Below are positions 26,205 to 35,551 of a stretch of DNA of 64,000 bases, piece by piece. The notes under the pieces are model-generated. The model searched no databases and was not told the origin of the DNA. It was given only the letters and a program-made list of their open reading frames with translations. Positions within the stretch are counted from its first letter, which is position 1. The number at the start of each line of letters is the position of its first letter. The stretch is taken from the NCBI GenBank assembly GCA_041392125.1, contig JAWKMR010000010.1, forward strand, positions 53,601-117,600. Direction: 5' to 3'. This DNA is from Halomarinibacterium sp041392125. Its GTDB lineage: Bacteria; Bacteroidota; Bacteroidia; Flavobacteriales; Flavobacteriaceae. The position numbers and the translations under genes were made by a program.

Positions 26205-27080
26205 TTAGAAAGAAGCAACAAAAGCAGTAATTTTAGCCTGCAATCCTTCGCTAATCCCAACCAATGGTAGTCTTAGTGTATCGCCACAAAGGTGCAATTC
26301 TTTAAAGACTGCTTTAATTCCCGCAGGGTTACCTTCAGCAAAAATATAATCAATGGCAGGAGCTATTTTGTAATGAATGGCATAGGCTTCATCTACTTTT
26401 CTTTGAAGACCCAAGCGAATCATTTCGGAAAACTCTTTTGGGAAGCCCTCTCCTATTACTGAAATAACCCCGGCACCTCCTGCCAAAACCATAGGTAATG
26501 CAATCATATCGTCGCCAGAAATTACCAAAAAATCTTCAGGGGTGCCGTCAATCATACGCATGGCCTGTACCATATCTCCAGCTGCTTCTTTAATAGCCAC
26601 TATATTTTCAAAGTCTTTCGCCAAACGAATTACAGTTTCCGGAAGCATATTACTCGCCGTTCTTCCTGGCACATTGTACAAAATAATAGGGAGAGGACTG
26701 GCTTTAGAAATGGCTGCAAAATGCTGATAAATACCTTCCTGAGTAGGCTTGTTATACATAGGGGAGACCGAAAGAATAGCTGTAAAAGCAGAAAGGTTTC
26801 TGGTTTTCAATTCATGAATTACAGCCTGTGTGTCGTTACCACCTATTCCTAGTACTAATGGAAGTCTCCCATTATTTTCTTCAACAACAGTATCTATAAC
26901 TAGTTGTTTTTCTTCTTTGGAAAGGGTTACACTTTCTCCTGTTGTCCCTAGGACCACCATATAATCAATTCCATTTTCCAATTGAAATTTTACCACACGC
27001 TTTAACCCTTCCACATCTACTGTAAAATCCTCTTTAAAAGGTGTAATTAAGGCCACACCAGTACCCATAATTGCTTTCAT
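26205..27080 (-). CDS. dapA: 4-hydroxy-tetrahydrodipicolinate synthase
   Basis: This 291-residue TIM-barrel aldolase condenses pyruvate with aspartate semialdehyde, the first committed step to diaminopimelate and lysine. The Schiff-base lysine is K164 (VAIKEAAGD), Y135 sits in LYNVPGRTA and the pyruvate-binding Thr pair at 46-47 in GTTGES. The ATG begins at the base after the stop of the preceding DUF6913-type gene. dapF of the same pathway is also in this window. Confidence 0.96.
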   Translation of the reverse strand: MKAIMGTGVALITPFKEDFTVDVEGLKRVVKFQLENGIDYMVVLGTTGESVTLSKEEKQLVIDTVVEENNGRLPLVLGIGGNDTQAVIHELKTRNLSAFTAILSVSPMYNKPTQEGIYQHFAAISKASPLPIILYNVPGRTASNMLPETVIRLAKDFENIVAIKEAAGDMVQAMRMIDGTPEDFLVISGDDMIALPMVLAGGAGVISVIGEGFPKEFSEMIRLGLQRKVDEAYAIHYKIAPAIDYIFAEGNPAGIKAVFKELHLCGDTLRLPLVGISEGLQAKITAFVASF

Positions 27081-27596
27081 CTATACTTTATTTAAAAGGG
27101 TTAAATATTTTTTCAATTCGCTTGTAAAAGTAGTTAAATCGTTGGTAGATACTGCTATTAGTAAATCGTACAAACGCAGATCTGCATCCTTAAAGCCTAC
27201 CTTAAATTTTGCCTTACTTTCTGAAATCATAAAATCTAAAAATGGGTGTTTCCCATTGTAAAATCCTACTAGAATATCAAAGTCACATTCTAAAAATTCT
27301 TTGGCATTTTGGTTTTGAATTTCTCCCTTCCAACTAAAATCTTTATTATTTATTTGATTTTGCTGAAGGGTAGGTAATTTTTTCTTTACTTCTAAAAACG
27401 AAAAAACTTTCACATCTTTAGGCTGTAACCCAAAAGCTTTTGAAAAATCGAAAAGCTTATCAAACTCTTGAAAAACCATTTCATCTACCAAAAAACCAAG
27501 GGTTTTTAACTTCGAGTTTATTTGTGAAGTATCCCTATTTATAAGGTTTCTTTCTGTGTTTTTCTGTAAAGCTCTCTTTTTAAAATTCTCAAACAT
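27081..27596 (-). CDS. hypothetical protein, probably DUF6913 family
   Basis: This 171-residue soluble protein has no signal peptide or membrane segment. It has a basic N-terminus (FENFKKRALQKNTERNL), and later the segments KVFSFLEVKKKLPTL, FDILVGFYNGKHPFLDFMISES and KVGFKDADLRLYDLLIAV. I recognise it as a small flavobacterial family (DUF6913, from memory) without an assigned function. Tight coupling to dapA (no intergenic base) is the main clue and may simply reflect operon packing. A TAATTTTG -7 element lies 20 bases upstream. Confidence 0.75.
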   Translation of the reverse strand: MFENFKKRALQKNTERNLINRDTSQINSKLKTLGFLVDEMVFQEFDKLFDFSKAFGLQPKDVKVFSFLEVKKKLPTLQQNQINNKDFSWKGEIQNQNAKEFLECDFDILVGFYNGKHPFLDFMISESKAKFKVGFKDADLRLYDLLIAVSTNDLTTFTSELKKYLTLLNKV

Positions 27597-27616
27597 TTTT
27601 GCTTTTAGATTCGAGG

Positions 27617-27624
27617 CAAAATTA
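27617..27624 (-). promoter_or_regulatory. -7 promoter element for the DUF6913-dapA operon
   Basis: The minus strand reads TAATTTTG, an exact TAnnTTTG match, 20 bases before the ATG at 27596. Confidence 0.5.
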
Positions 27625-27652
27625 CAATTTTAAAGAGGAAAAAAATTCAATT

Positions 27653-29647
27653 TTACGCAATCATTTTAAGAAAATCATCTTCCGAAATTATGGCAACACC
27701 TAATTTTTCGGCTTTTTCTTTTTTACTGGGCCCCATATTATCGCCTGCAACAACATAATTAGTTTTTGCAGAAATACTACTGGATACTTTTCCGCCGTTG
27801 TCTTCTATTAATTTTTTAAGCTCATCACGGGAAACTTTTGTGAAAACACCCGAAACCACAAAAATCTTTCCGTCCAATTTATCGGTTTGATTGGCTAATT
27901 TTTCTGCAGAAATTTCTAATTGTACCCCATAACTTTTTAATCTTTGAATAATATCATCGTTTTCTTCGGAAGCAAAAAAAGAAATCACACTTTCGGCAAT
28001 TCGGTCGCCAATTTCATCCACTGAAATAAGCTCTTCAAAAGAGGTATTTGATATAGCGTCAATAGTTTTAAAGTGTTTAGCCAATTTTTTGGCAACAGTT
28101 TCTCCCACGTAACGAATCCCAAGGGCAAATAACACTCGTTCAAAAGGGACTTGTTTGGAAGCTTCTATTCCGTTAATTAAATTTTCGGCACTTTTTTCAG
28201 CCATTCGTTCCAGCGGAATTATTTGCGCCTCTGTTAGCTCGTATAAATCTGCATAATTTTTAATTAATCCGTTAGTAACCAATAGCGCCACCGTTTCCCC
28301 TCCAAGACCTTCAATATCCATGGCTTTTCTTGAAATGTAGTGCTGTATTCTTCCTATAATTTGAGGAGGACAACTCTCAAAATTTGGACAATAATGTTGT
28401 GCTTCTCCTTCATTTCTAATGAGTTCTGTTTTACATTCAGGGCAATGCGTGATGTATTGCGTAGGATGAGAGTTTATAGGTCTTTTACTAAATTCTACGG
28501 CTATTATTTTAGGGATAATTTCCCCTCCTTTTTCAACATATACCGTATCTCCTTCCCTAATATCTAATTTTGCAATTTGGTCGGCATTGTGCAGAGAAGC
28601 TCTTTTTACTATAGTTCCGGCCAACTCTACAGGCTCTAGATTTGCCACGGGCGTAATGGCTCCTGTTCTACCCACTTGATAGGTTATTTCATTTAAAGTA
28701 GTCGTAACCTGCGCTGCTTTAAATTTATATGCCATAGCCCAACGAGGAGATTTTGCCGTATATCCTAATTCTTCCTGTTGTTGCAAATTATTTACCTTTA
28801 CTACCACACCATCAATCTCATAGGGCAAATCGTGACGATGGATATCCCAATAATTAATAAACTCCAAAACCTCGTCCATGTTTTTGGCTAGTTTAGCTTC
28901 TTTAGGAACTTTAAAACCCCATTGACGCGCTTTTTCAAGACCTTCAAATTGTGTTATAAAAGGTAAGGTATCTGCTTTTAAACTGTAGAGCAAACATTCC
29001 AATGGGCGCTTTGCAACTTCTGCACTATCCTGTAATTTTAGGCTTCCTGCAGCTGTATTACGCGGATTTCTATACAACTCTTCTCCTGCCTGCAATCGGT
29101 CTTCATTCATTTTAGCAAAACCTGCCAAAGGCAAAATAATTTCTCCTCTTATATCAAATGAATCGGGATAATCTCCTTTTAATTGAAGCGGTACCGATTT
29201 AATCGTCTTTACATTGGTAGTAACATCATCTCCTTGTACCCCATCGCCCCTTGTAACTGCTTTTACCAATTGCCCATTCTCATAAGTAAGGCTCATTGAG
29301 GCGCCGTCATATTTCAACTCGCAAGTATATTCTACAGGGCCATCAACCATTTTCTGAATTCTCACTTCCCAGTCTTCCAGATCTTCTTTAGAATAGCTAT
29401 TATCTAGAGAATACATTCTATATCTATGGGAAACCGTTTCAAAATTTTTGGTTACTTCTCCCCCTACTCTAAGAGTGGGAGAATTGGAATCAAAAAACTG
29501 TGGATTTTCGGCTTCTAATTTTTGAAGCAACTTCAATTTTTGGTCAAATTCAAAATCGCTAATGGTAGCTTCATCTAATACATAATAGTTATAATTATGC
29601 TGTCTTAATTCGTCACGAAGTTGCTTAATTTGTTGTTCGGTAGTCAT
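27653..29647 (-). CDS. ligA: NAD-dependent DNA ligase
   Basis: This 664-residue replicative ligase has an N-terminal Ia/adenylation domain with the AMP-accepting K112 in the KYDG motif. An OB fold follows. A Cys4 zinc finger has CPEC and CPNFESCP near residues 405-427. Helix-hairpin-helix repeats come next (LFALGIRYVGE, ISVDEIGDRIAES). The C-terminal BRCT domain starts near residue 592 (KIFVVSGVFTKVSRDELK). A TATATTTG -7 element ends only 5 bases before the ATG and begins right at the T run of the aquaporin terminator. Confidence 0.96.
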   Translation of the reverse strand: MTTEQQIKQLRDELRQHNYNYYVLDEATISDFEFDQKLKLLQKLEAENPQFFDSNSPTLRVGGEVTKNFETVSHRYRMYSLDNSYSKEDLEDWEVRIQKMVDGPVEYTCELKYDGASMSLTYENGQLVKAVTRGDGVQGDDVTTNVKTIKSVPLQLKGDYPDSFDIRGEIILPLAGFAKMNEDRLQAGEELYRNPRNTAAGSLKLQDSAEVAKRPLECLLYSLKADTLPFITQFEGLEKARQWGFKVPKEAKLAKNMDEVLEFINYWDIHRHDLPYEIDGVVVKVNNLQQQEELGYTAKSPRWAMAYKFKAAQVTTTLNEITYQVGRTGAITPVANLEPVELAGTIVKRASLHNADQIAKLDIREGDTVYVEKGGEIIPKIIAVEFSKRPINSHPTQYITHCPECKTELIRNEGEAQHYCPNFESCPPQIIGRIQHYISRKAMDIEGLGGETVALLVTNGLIKNYADLYELTEAQIIPLERMAEKSAENLINGIEASKQVPFERVLFALGIRYVGETVAKKLAKHFKTIDAISNTSFEELISVDEIGDRIAESVISFFASEENDDIIQRLKSYGVQLEISAEKLANQTDKLDGKIFVVSGVFTKVSRDELKKLIEDNGGKVSSSISAKTNYVVAGDNMGPSKKEKAEKLGVAIISEDDFLKMIA

Positions 29648-29652
29648 AGAGG

Positions 29653-29660
29653 CAAATATA
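29653..29660 (-). promoter_or_regulatory. -7 promoter element of ligA abutting a terminator
   Basis: The minus strand reads TATATTTG, an exact match, 5 bases before the ligA ATG. The five T of the upstream terminator directly precede it, so the -33 region falls within the terminator stem. Confidence 0.55.
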
Positions 29661-29692
29661 AAAAAGAAACCCCACGAAAGTTCGTGGGGTTT
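29661..29692 (-). terminator. terminator of the aquaporin gene
   Basis: GAAACCCCACGAA and TTCGTGGGGTTTC form a 13-base perfect inverted repeat with two bases at the centre. On the minus strand five T follow. It lies 20 bases past the aquaporin stop. Confidence 0.9.
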
Positions 29693-29711
29693 CCTTCAAA
29701 TCGTTAAAAAA

Positions 29712-30413
29712 TTAATCTTCTATAAAAAGGTTTCGAACCAAAGCGGCAGCTATTCCACCGGCAATAGGAGCCACAAAAAATAACCATAGTTGTTGTAATG
29801 CCAAACCTCCGGCAAAAAGAGCCGGACCTAAACTACGGGCAGGATTTACAGAGGTTCCGGTAATAGGTATCACTACTAAATGAATTAACACTAAGGTAAT
29901 TCCAATAGCTAGTCCTGCCATTTGTGGTGAAGCATTTTTTGCGGTTGTCCCAAAAATGACCATTAAAAACAAAAATGTAAATACAAACTCGGCGATAAAA
30001 GCAGCTTGCATAGAATAGTTTCCTAAATAACCTTCGCCCCAGCCATTACTTCCAAGCGCCCATTCTCCCATAGTGAAACCGGCACCGCCACTTAACAAAA
30101 GATACAAAACACCAGCTGCGGCTGTTGCTCCAATACATTGCGAAACAACATACCCTAAGGTATCTTTAGTAGATAATTTACCAGCAATACGCATAGCAAT
30201 AGAAATGGCAGGATTAATGTGACAGCCCGAAACCGGACCAATAGTATAAGCCATGGCTACCACAGCCAACCCAAAGGCAAAAGCAATTCCCAAGAGCCCG
30301 ATACCAGAAGGGCCTGTTGTTGAAACTCCGGCTACAGTGGCAGCACCGCAACCAAATAGCACTAACGCAAAAGTTCCTAGTCCTTCTGCCAAGTATTTTT
30401 TTGTTGAATTCAT
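29712..30413 (-). CDS. aqpZ: MIP family aquaporin
   Basis: This 233-residue inner membrane channel has six transmembrane helices and the two half-helix NPA motifs (HINPAIS in the first half, SVNPARS in the second). The Arg after the second NPA belongs to the selectivity filter. Compact length and the absence of the glycerol-facilitator Asp after the second NPA favour a water-selective AqpZ over GlpF. It stands alone, with a strong terminator after it. Confidence 0.9.
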   Translation of the reverse strand: MNSTKKYLAEGLGTFALVLFGCGAATVAGVSTTGPSGIGLLGIAFAFGLAVVAMAYTIGPVSGCHINPAISIAMRIAGKLSTKDTLGYVVSQCIGATAAAGVLYLLLSGGAGFTMGEWALGSNGWGEGYLGNYSMQAAFIAEFVFTFLFLMVIFGTTAKNASPQMAGLAIGITLVLIHLVVIPITGTSVNPARSLGPALFAGGLALQQLWLFFVAPIAGGIAAALVRNLFIED

Positions 30414-30527
30414 ATATTAAAGGTTATGGTTAATAGATTAAAGTTACAAGAAACTTTTTTTGAAAGTGTTTTTTGTTAAAAAACTACCTTAAAAAGTTAA
30501 TAAATTGATTTTTAGAGGTATAAAAAC

Positions 30528-30560
30528 AAAAAAAAAGGTCGTCTTAATAAAGACGATCTT
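30528..30560 (-). terminator. terminator of the 1112-residue T9SS cargo gene
   Basis: AAGGTCGTCTT and AAGACGATCTT pair around AATA, with one G-T pair in plus-strand RNA or one mismatch in minus-strand RNA. On the minus strand a long T run follows. It is 20 bases after the stop. Confidence 0.8.
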
Positions 30561-30579
30561 TACACTTAATTACTAAAAA

Positions 30580-33500
30580 TTACTCCTTAATAAAACGTTT
30601 GCTAACAGCCTTCCCTTCTGAAATGAATTGTACAAAATACATTCCTGAACTAAATTCTGAAACATCAATAGTTAAACTATCTACATTAGGATTCAATTTT
30701 TTAACCAATTGTCCATTAACTGAATAAATTAAAATTTCTTCAAAACTTCTATCTGAAATTTCAATATTTAACTGCGCTTTAGCTGGATTTGGATACAATG
30801 TAATGTCGTCTGCAACAGCACGAGTGTATGCTTTGATAGAGAAGCTACCTTCACTCACCGTTGGGATTGTTACAGGGGCAGCACTCACATTATCTCCTGA
30901 AATAATTACTTGGTCAAAATATACTAAATCATCATTTGCACTGGCGTCGGCTCTAAAACGGATTCGGTTATTTGCATTAAAGTTATAGCTTGAAGAATTC
31001 AACACTATCGTATCTGTAAAGAAAGATCCGTTACTGAAATGTGTTCCTGCCACATATTGACCCACTATTTGATAGGTTGAACCATTGTAGAATTCTACAA
31101 AGAAATCTTCACCATTTTCAAAGCTGATAGATTTGGTATGGAACTCGATTGTAACTTGTGAATTTCCTGAAAGATTCAACACCGGAGAAACTGAATTGGA
31201 AGAAGAAGAGTTATCTCTTAATCGTATAGAATAGCTTCCTTCATAGGAATTTGCAGAAGATAAAACTCTAGCACAATCGCTACCTCCGTCACTCCAACCG
31301 TCAAAACCGGTTTCAAAATAATAGGCCGCTATTTGGCCTGCACCACCACCTCCAGTGGTAGTTACATTTACAGTATTGCTCAAAGGAGAGTTATTTCCGG
31401 CAGCATCAAATGCACGCACATTAAATGCATACGAAGTATTGGCCGTTAATCCTGTAACATTGGCTGCGGTTCCGGTCACAGAACCAATACTTCCGCCATT
31501 TAGAAACACTTCGTATCCGGTAACACCTACATTATCTGTTGAAGCATTCCAAGATAATGAAAGACTGGTATCTGCAATATTGGAAGCTGTTAAATTAGTA
31601 GGTGCTGTAGGAGGTTGTGTATCTCCACCACTTCCAGCTTCTAAATTCACAGTATAATCCTCTACTTCACCATAGGTAAAGGTTTCACAAGAAGTAGGAA
31701 TACCATTATACTTCATAGAAACTCTCATCCTAGTTGATGTTTGTGCTGTTCCAGAAGGAACTGTAAAGGTACCACTATTGGGAGTATTCGTATTTGCTGC
31801 TTGTGACCAAACCAATTCACCGGCATCAATGAAATCCCCATCGTGATTATAATCAATCCAAACCGCATACGCCTCAGGATAAATAGTTCCGGTCCAAGTC
31901 GGCGTTACTGTAACAGTATACGTTTGTCCCTCTGTTAAATTTGTTGAAATAGCCGTAAAATCTGAATAAAATTGGGCTCCGGATGCATTATTAATAGTAT
32001 TTAATTGAACTCTTCCTATATATTCATCATTCACATTAGTACTTGCCGAAGCACAGTAATTTACTGGAGCTGTATTGGTAGTTGTAAATGAAGTGGTTGC
32101 ATTTCCAGAAACATTTCCTGCGGCATCTTGTGCATTCACAGCAGCATTATAGGTTGTTGTTGGTGCTAATCCCGTAACATTAAAAGTGGTGGTTGTTGAA
32201 GTTCCAACTAAACTTCCATTAATGTAGACATTATATTGAGTAACACCTACATTATCTGTAGAAGCCCCCCAACTTAGCGTTGCCCCTGCATTGGTAATAT
32301 TACTGGCAACTAAATTGGTGGGTGTGGTAGGAGCTTGTGTATCTGGTGGTCCTGCTTGCATTTGAAATTTACCCACAACCCCTCTTCTTCCACTGCTCAT
32401 ATATTCAGTAATAAACCAAAAAGAGGAATTATCGGAAGGATCTACATCAATTTTACTATAATCTCCATAACGAGTTCCGGAAAAATTCTGATTTCCCGCT
32501 GCAATGACTTGCTCTGCAGAGGTCATAGTTCCTAATGGATCCGTACTTAATCTACCGGTAAAATATGACCCCACTCTTACAGTGGTAGGAGTCGTTGGAC
32601 CAGACATGGAGCTATATCCCATCCCTATATTTCCTTGGGCATCCATCGCTAAACTAGCATTCCAAGCATGTTTCCCATTGGCGGCAGTATAGGTTCCTTC
32701 TTGATATAAGGACCAAGGTTGGTTATCACCACTTTGACGGAATTCTATCCAACGTACGGCGGCCAATTCACCATTGGTGGCATCGGCATCTACCACAAAA
32801 TTAAATAATGCAGAATTATGTCCGGTAAATTTTCGGAATTGCGCTTGGTTCATAATAGTAGCTTGTAGTGCATCTATGGCTTGTCCTCCGCCAGGTTGTG
32901 TTAAGTTTGAAAAACTTCCGTTATCAAATACACTAATAAAAGGAGTTACCGTAATTTGCTGTGCAGTAGAAATGGTAGAATTAGCAGTGTTAGCCCAATT
33001 CACATTAATGGTCCATAACTTAATATGGTCTGTTGAAACCCCCGCCCAAGCATTGTCCTGCATATAAACAACTGTAGCACCGCCGGCTGCAGGAAGATTG
33101 TTATCGGTAACATTCAACACTTGTGGGCTAAAGAAGCCACTGGTAACGATTCCGGGAAGGTTAAATCCTATAATTTTAGCACTTGGACTTCCGTTCAACA
33201 TAGCAGAACGCTCTAATGCCCAAACTTTATTGGAACCACTAGTGTTTTCAGTGATATAGTAACCATCACTCCAAACCGATAATTTTTGATAATCTTGTAC
33301 CGCCGAAATAGTATAAATGTACCAGCCTGCAGTAAGCGGATTTGGACCATCGGAAACAGCAATTTGCGCTCCGGCAGTGGTACTTAAAAAAGTAAGTACC
33401 CAGCGATCTGCAGCATTATCGTAAGACACTGTTAAATCGCAACAACCGCCCGATGGGAATATAGCCGGATTGGGTGCGGTTTGTCCCTGCAGTACATTTC

Positions 33501-33918
33501 CAGATTTATCATAAATCATAAATCCGGTATTATATACAATCATCACATGATTAGGTCCTACAGCCAACGAAGGGTCTGTAGGTTGTGAAGTGGAAGAATA
33601 ACTATTAAAAACAAGACTTGCAGGAGCTCTGGTAACTCCTTGCTCCATAGCGTTTCTATTTCTTACAAAATAGTCGTCTTCGGTTTGAGGATCTTGCCCT
33701 CTTACAATTTGATTTGAAATGGAACGCTTGTCCTTTGCTTCGCGAGGAGAATCGTCTGGAGCGATAAGATCATTAGGTCTGGAGACCATTGGGGTAACGT
33801 ATTCTACATAGGAAACCGTTCCAGTGTAAAAAGGCTGTGATACCGCATTTTCCTGTGCTTGAGTTACAAAAGAAAATGCAAATAGCAAGACTACATAAAG
33901 TAAATTTTTGGTATTCAT
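30580..33918 (-). CDS. secreted T9SS type A cargo with fibronectin III and GEVED domains
   Basis: This 1112-residue protein has a Sec signal peptide (FAFSFVTQAQ, about residue 21). An N-terminal ~420-residue beta-propeller-like region follows, with SDPSLAVGPNHVMIVYNTGF-type phrases. Next comes a fibronectin III domain (APTTPTNLVASNIT...). A GEVED domain follows (DYNHDGDFIDAGE ... FTYGEVEDYTV), then a second fibronectin III domain with nearly the same wording, and a jelly-roll-like module. The type A sorting tail is LYPNPAKAQLNIE ... GMYFVQFISEGKAVSKRFIKE. It is exported by T9SS. The function is probably binding or adhesion; no peptidase motif is seen. Confidence 0.87.
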   Translation of the reverse strand: MNTKNLLYVVLLFAFSFVTQAQENAVSQPFYTGTVSYVEYVTPMVSRPNDLIAPDDSPREAKDKRSISNQIVRGQDPQTEDDYFVRNRNAMEQGVTRAPASLVFNSYSSTSQPTDPSLAVGPNHVMIVYNTGFMIYDKSGNVLQGQTAPNPAIFPSGGCCDLTVSYDNAADRWVLTFLSTTAGAQIAVSDGPNPLTAGWYIYTISAVQDYQKLSVWSDGYYITENTSGSNKVWALERSAMLNGSPSAKIIGFNLPGIVTSGFFSPQVLNVTDNNLPAAGGATVVYMQDNAWAGVSTDHIKLWTINVNWANTANSTISTAQQITVTPFISVFDNGSFSNLTQPGGGQAIDALQATIMNQAQFRKFTGHNSALFNFVVDADATNGELAAVRWIEFRQSGDNQPWSLYQEGTYTAANGKHAWNASLAMDAQGNIGMGYSSMSGPTTPTTVRVGSYFTGRLSTDPLGTMTSAEQVIAAGNQNFSGTRYGDYSKIDVDPSDNSSFWFITEYMSSGRRGVVGKFQMQAGPPDTQAPTTPTNLVASNITNAGATLSWGASTDNVGVTQYNVYINGSLVGTSTTTTFNVTGLAPTTTYNAAVNAQDAAGNVSGNATTSFTTTNTAPVNYCASASTNVNDEYIGRVQLNTINNASGAQFYSDFTAISTNLTEGQTYTVTVTPTWTGTIYPEAYAVWIDYNHDGDFIDAGELVWSQAANTNTPNSGTFTVPSGTAQTSTRMRVSMKYNGIPTSCETFTYGEVEDYTVNLEAGSGGDTQPPTAPTNLTASNIADTSLSLSWNASTDNVGVTGYEVFLNGGSIGSVTGTAANVTGLTANTSYAFNVRAFDAAGNNSPLSNTVNVTTTGGGGAGQIAAYYFETGFDGWSDGGSDCARVLSSANSYEGSYSIRLRDNSSSSNSVSPVLNLSGNSQVTIEFHTKSISFENGEDFFVEFYNGSTYQIVGQYVAGTHFSNGSFFTDTIVLNSSSYNFNANNRIRFRADASANDDLVYFDQVIISGDNVSAAPVTIPTVSEGSFSIKAYTRAVADDITLYPNPAKAQLNIEISDRSFEEILIYSVNGQLVKKLNPNVDSLTIDVSEFSSGMYFVQFISEGKAVSKRFIKE

Positions 33919-34032
33919 ATTTTTTTATGATTAGGTTAATACAATAATGAAAAAGTAGTCTAAATTTTTATTGAAAATTCAAAATTTTTCAAAATTTCGA
34001 TGAAATACATCAAAAAGTTATTAACAAAATAT

Positions 34033-34052
34033 TTGTAGGTGACTACCTACAA
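34033..34052. promoter_or_regulatory. perfect inverted repeat between LOG and T9SS cargo genes
   Basis: TTGTAGGT-GACT-ACCTACAA is a perfect 8-base hairpin about 115 bases upstream of the T9SS cargo ATG and 59 bases past the LOG gene stop. On the minus strand it is followed by ATATTTTGTT, a poor T run. It is either a weak terminator for the GNAT-prmC-LOG operon or an operator. Confidence 0.4.
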
Positions 34053-34110
34053 CTGAAAAGATATGAAAATAAGCTTTTTAGCTAAAGACTCACTGTTAAT
34101 AGCTATCTAG

Positions 34111-34701
34111 TTATGTTCTTTCAGGTTTTAACCATTTTGGAATTATAGGAGCTTTAAAAGCTTCCATTTTTTGAAGTAAAGTTTCAATAGAATCTGAAAC
34201 TATAAGCAATTCGTAGTTTTTCATTTTTAAAAATCCTTTTCTCACCATGGTTTCTAAAAGCTGAAGCAAATCATCATAAAAATGATTAATGTTTAAGAGT
34301 CCGATAGGTTTTGTGTGGAGTCCTAACTGTAACCAGGTAAGAATTTCAAATAACTCTTCCAAAGTTCCCATGCCTCCGGGTAAAGCTATAAAACCGTCAC
34401 TTTCCTGTTGCATAATGAGCTTACGATCATGCATATTTTGAGTAGTAATTAATTGACTAAGACCTAAGTGCACTACTTCTTTTTTCTTTAAAAACTCAGG
34501 AATAACACCTATTACTTCTCCGTTTTTCTCCAAAACCGATTTTGCCAAAACTCCCATGACACCAATTTTGGCAGCTCCATAGACCAATGTAATATTTCTT
34601 TGGGCAAAAATTTCTCCTAACTCTTTGGCAGTTTTAATAATAGTTACATCGTTCCCCTCGCTACTGCCACAAAAAACACATATTTTTTCTAACTTATTCA
34701 C
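34111..34701 (-). CDS. LOG family / TIGR00730 Rossmann-fold nucleotide hydrolase
   Basis: This 196-residue protein has the LOG signature PGGMGTLEE near residues 108-116, with VCVFCGSSEG-like start and GAAKIGVMG (substrate loop). Characterised members release adenine-type bases from nucleoside monophosphates (phosphoribohydrolase). The plant hormone role does not apply here, so the physiological substrate is open. Its ATG overlaps the prmC stop by 8 bases, making it the last gene of a three-gene operon. Confidence 0.92.
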   Translation of the reverse strand: MNKLEKICVFCGSSEGNDVTIIKTAKELGEIFAQRNITLVYGAAKIGVMGVLAKSVLEKNGEVIGVIPEFLKKKEVVHLGLSQLITTQNMHDRKLIMQQESDGFIALPGGMGTLEELFEILTWLQLGLHTKPIGLLNINHFYDDLLQLLETMVRKGFLKMKNYELLIVSDSIETLLQKMEAFKAPIIPKWLKPERT

Positions 34702-35551
34702 CCAAGATACATTTTAGCATTCGGTCTTTTCCATAAAAATCTTTCTTTAATTCAATATTAGTAAAATGTTCTTTTTCAAGTAATTGAATTAACTCTTTAC
34801 TAAGATACTCATTTATTTCGAAGAAAAGAAGCCCGTTAGGATTTAAATGCTTTGATGCAAGAGCAGCAATTTTTGAATAAAAGACTAACGGATTATTATC
34901 CTCCACAAAAAGTGCCGAAGAGGGTTCAAAATCTAATACGTTTTTTTGCATTTGTTTCTTTTCAGAATTTCTTACGTAGGGTGGGTTTGAAACAATAACA
35001 TCATACATTTCGGGTAATGATTCTACCTTTAAAATGTCACTTTCTATAAAATTTACTTTTACCTTATTGGCTTTCGCATTTCGGGAGGCTACCTGCAACG
35101 CTTCTTTTGAAATATCTAAGGCAGAAACCGTAGCGTTTGGAGAGCTTTTGGCTAAAGAGATAGCAATACAACCGCTACCTGTCCCAATATCTAAAAGTTT
35201 TAATTCTGTTTTTTTATGTAAAAATTCAGACACTATCCAATCTACCAATTCTTCTGTTTCAGGGCGTGGAATTAAAGTGTCGGGAGTTACATTAAATGGC
35301 AACCCATAAAATTGAGTTTCGCCTAAGATATATTGAATAGGTTCCTGGGTTTTTAGCCTCTTTAAATATTCATAAAATTGAATGTTTTTTTCCAGGCTTA
35401 AAGGCTCGTCCAAATACAATAGGGTTTTCGATTTTGAATACCCAAATTCATTTTCAGTAATTAAAAAAAAGAAGGAATTAATTTCTGAAATAGGATAGAT
35501 TTCTTCGAGTTCTTTTTTGAATAAATTTTGTATTTCGCGAAGAGACAACAC
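34694..35551 (-). CDS. prmC: peptide chain release factor N5-glutamine methyltransferase
   Basis: With a GTG start at 35551 the product has 285 residues, the normal PrmC length. The GTG shares one base with the stop of the upstream acetyltransferase gene (TAGTG). The frame stays open further upstream, but that part overlaps the acetyltransferase and has no PrmC similarity. Motifs are LLDIGTGSGCIA for SAM and the catalytic NPPY in VSNPPYVR. It methylates the GGQ glutamine of release factors. Confidence 0.94.
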   Translation of the reverse strand: MLSLREIQNLFKKELEEIYPISEINSFFFLITENEFGYSKSKTLLYLDEPLSLEKNIQFYEYLKRLKTQEPIQYILGETQFYGLPFNVTPDTLIPRPETEELVDWIVSEFLHKKTELKLLDIGTGSGCIAISLAKSSPNATVSALDISKEALQVASRNAKANKVKVNFIESDILKVESLPEMYDVIVSNPPYVRNSEKKQMQKNVLDFEPSSALFVEDNNPLVFYSKIAALASKHLNPNGLLFFEINEYLSKELIQLLEKEHFTNIELKKDFYGKDRMLKCILGE

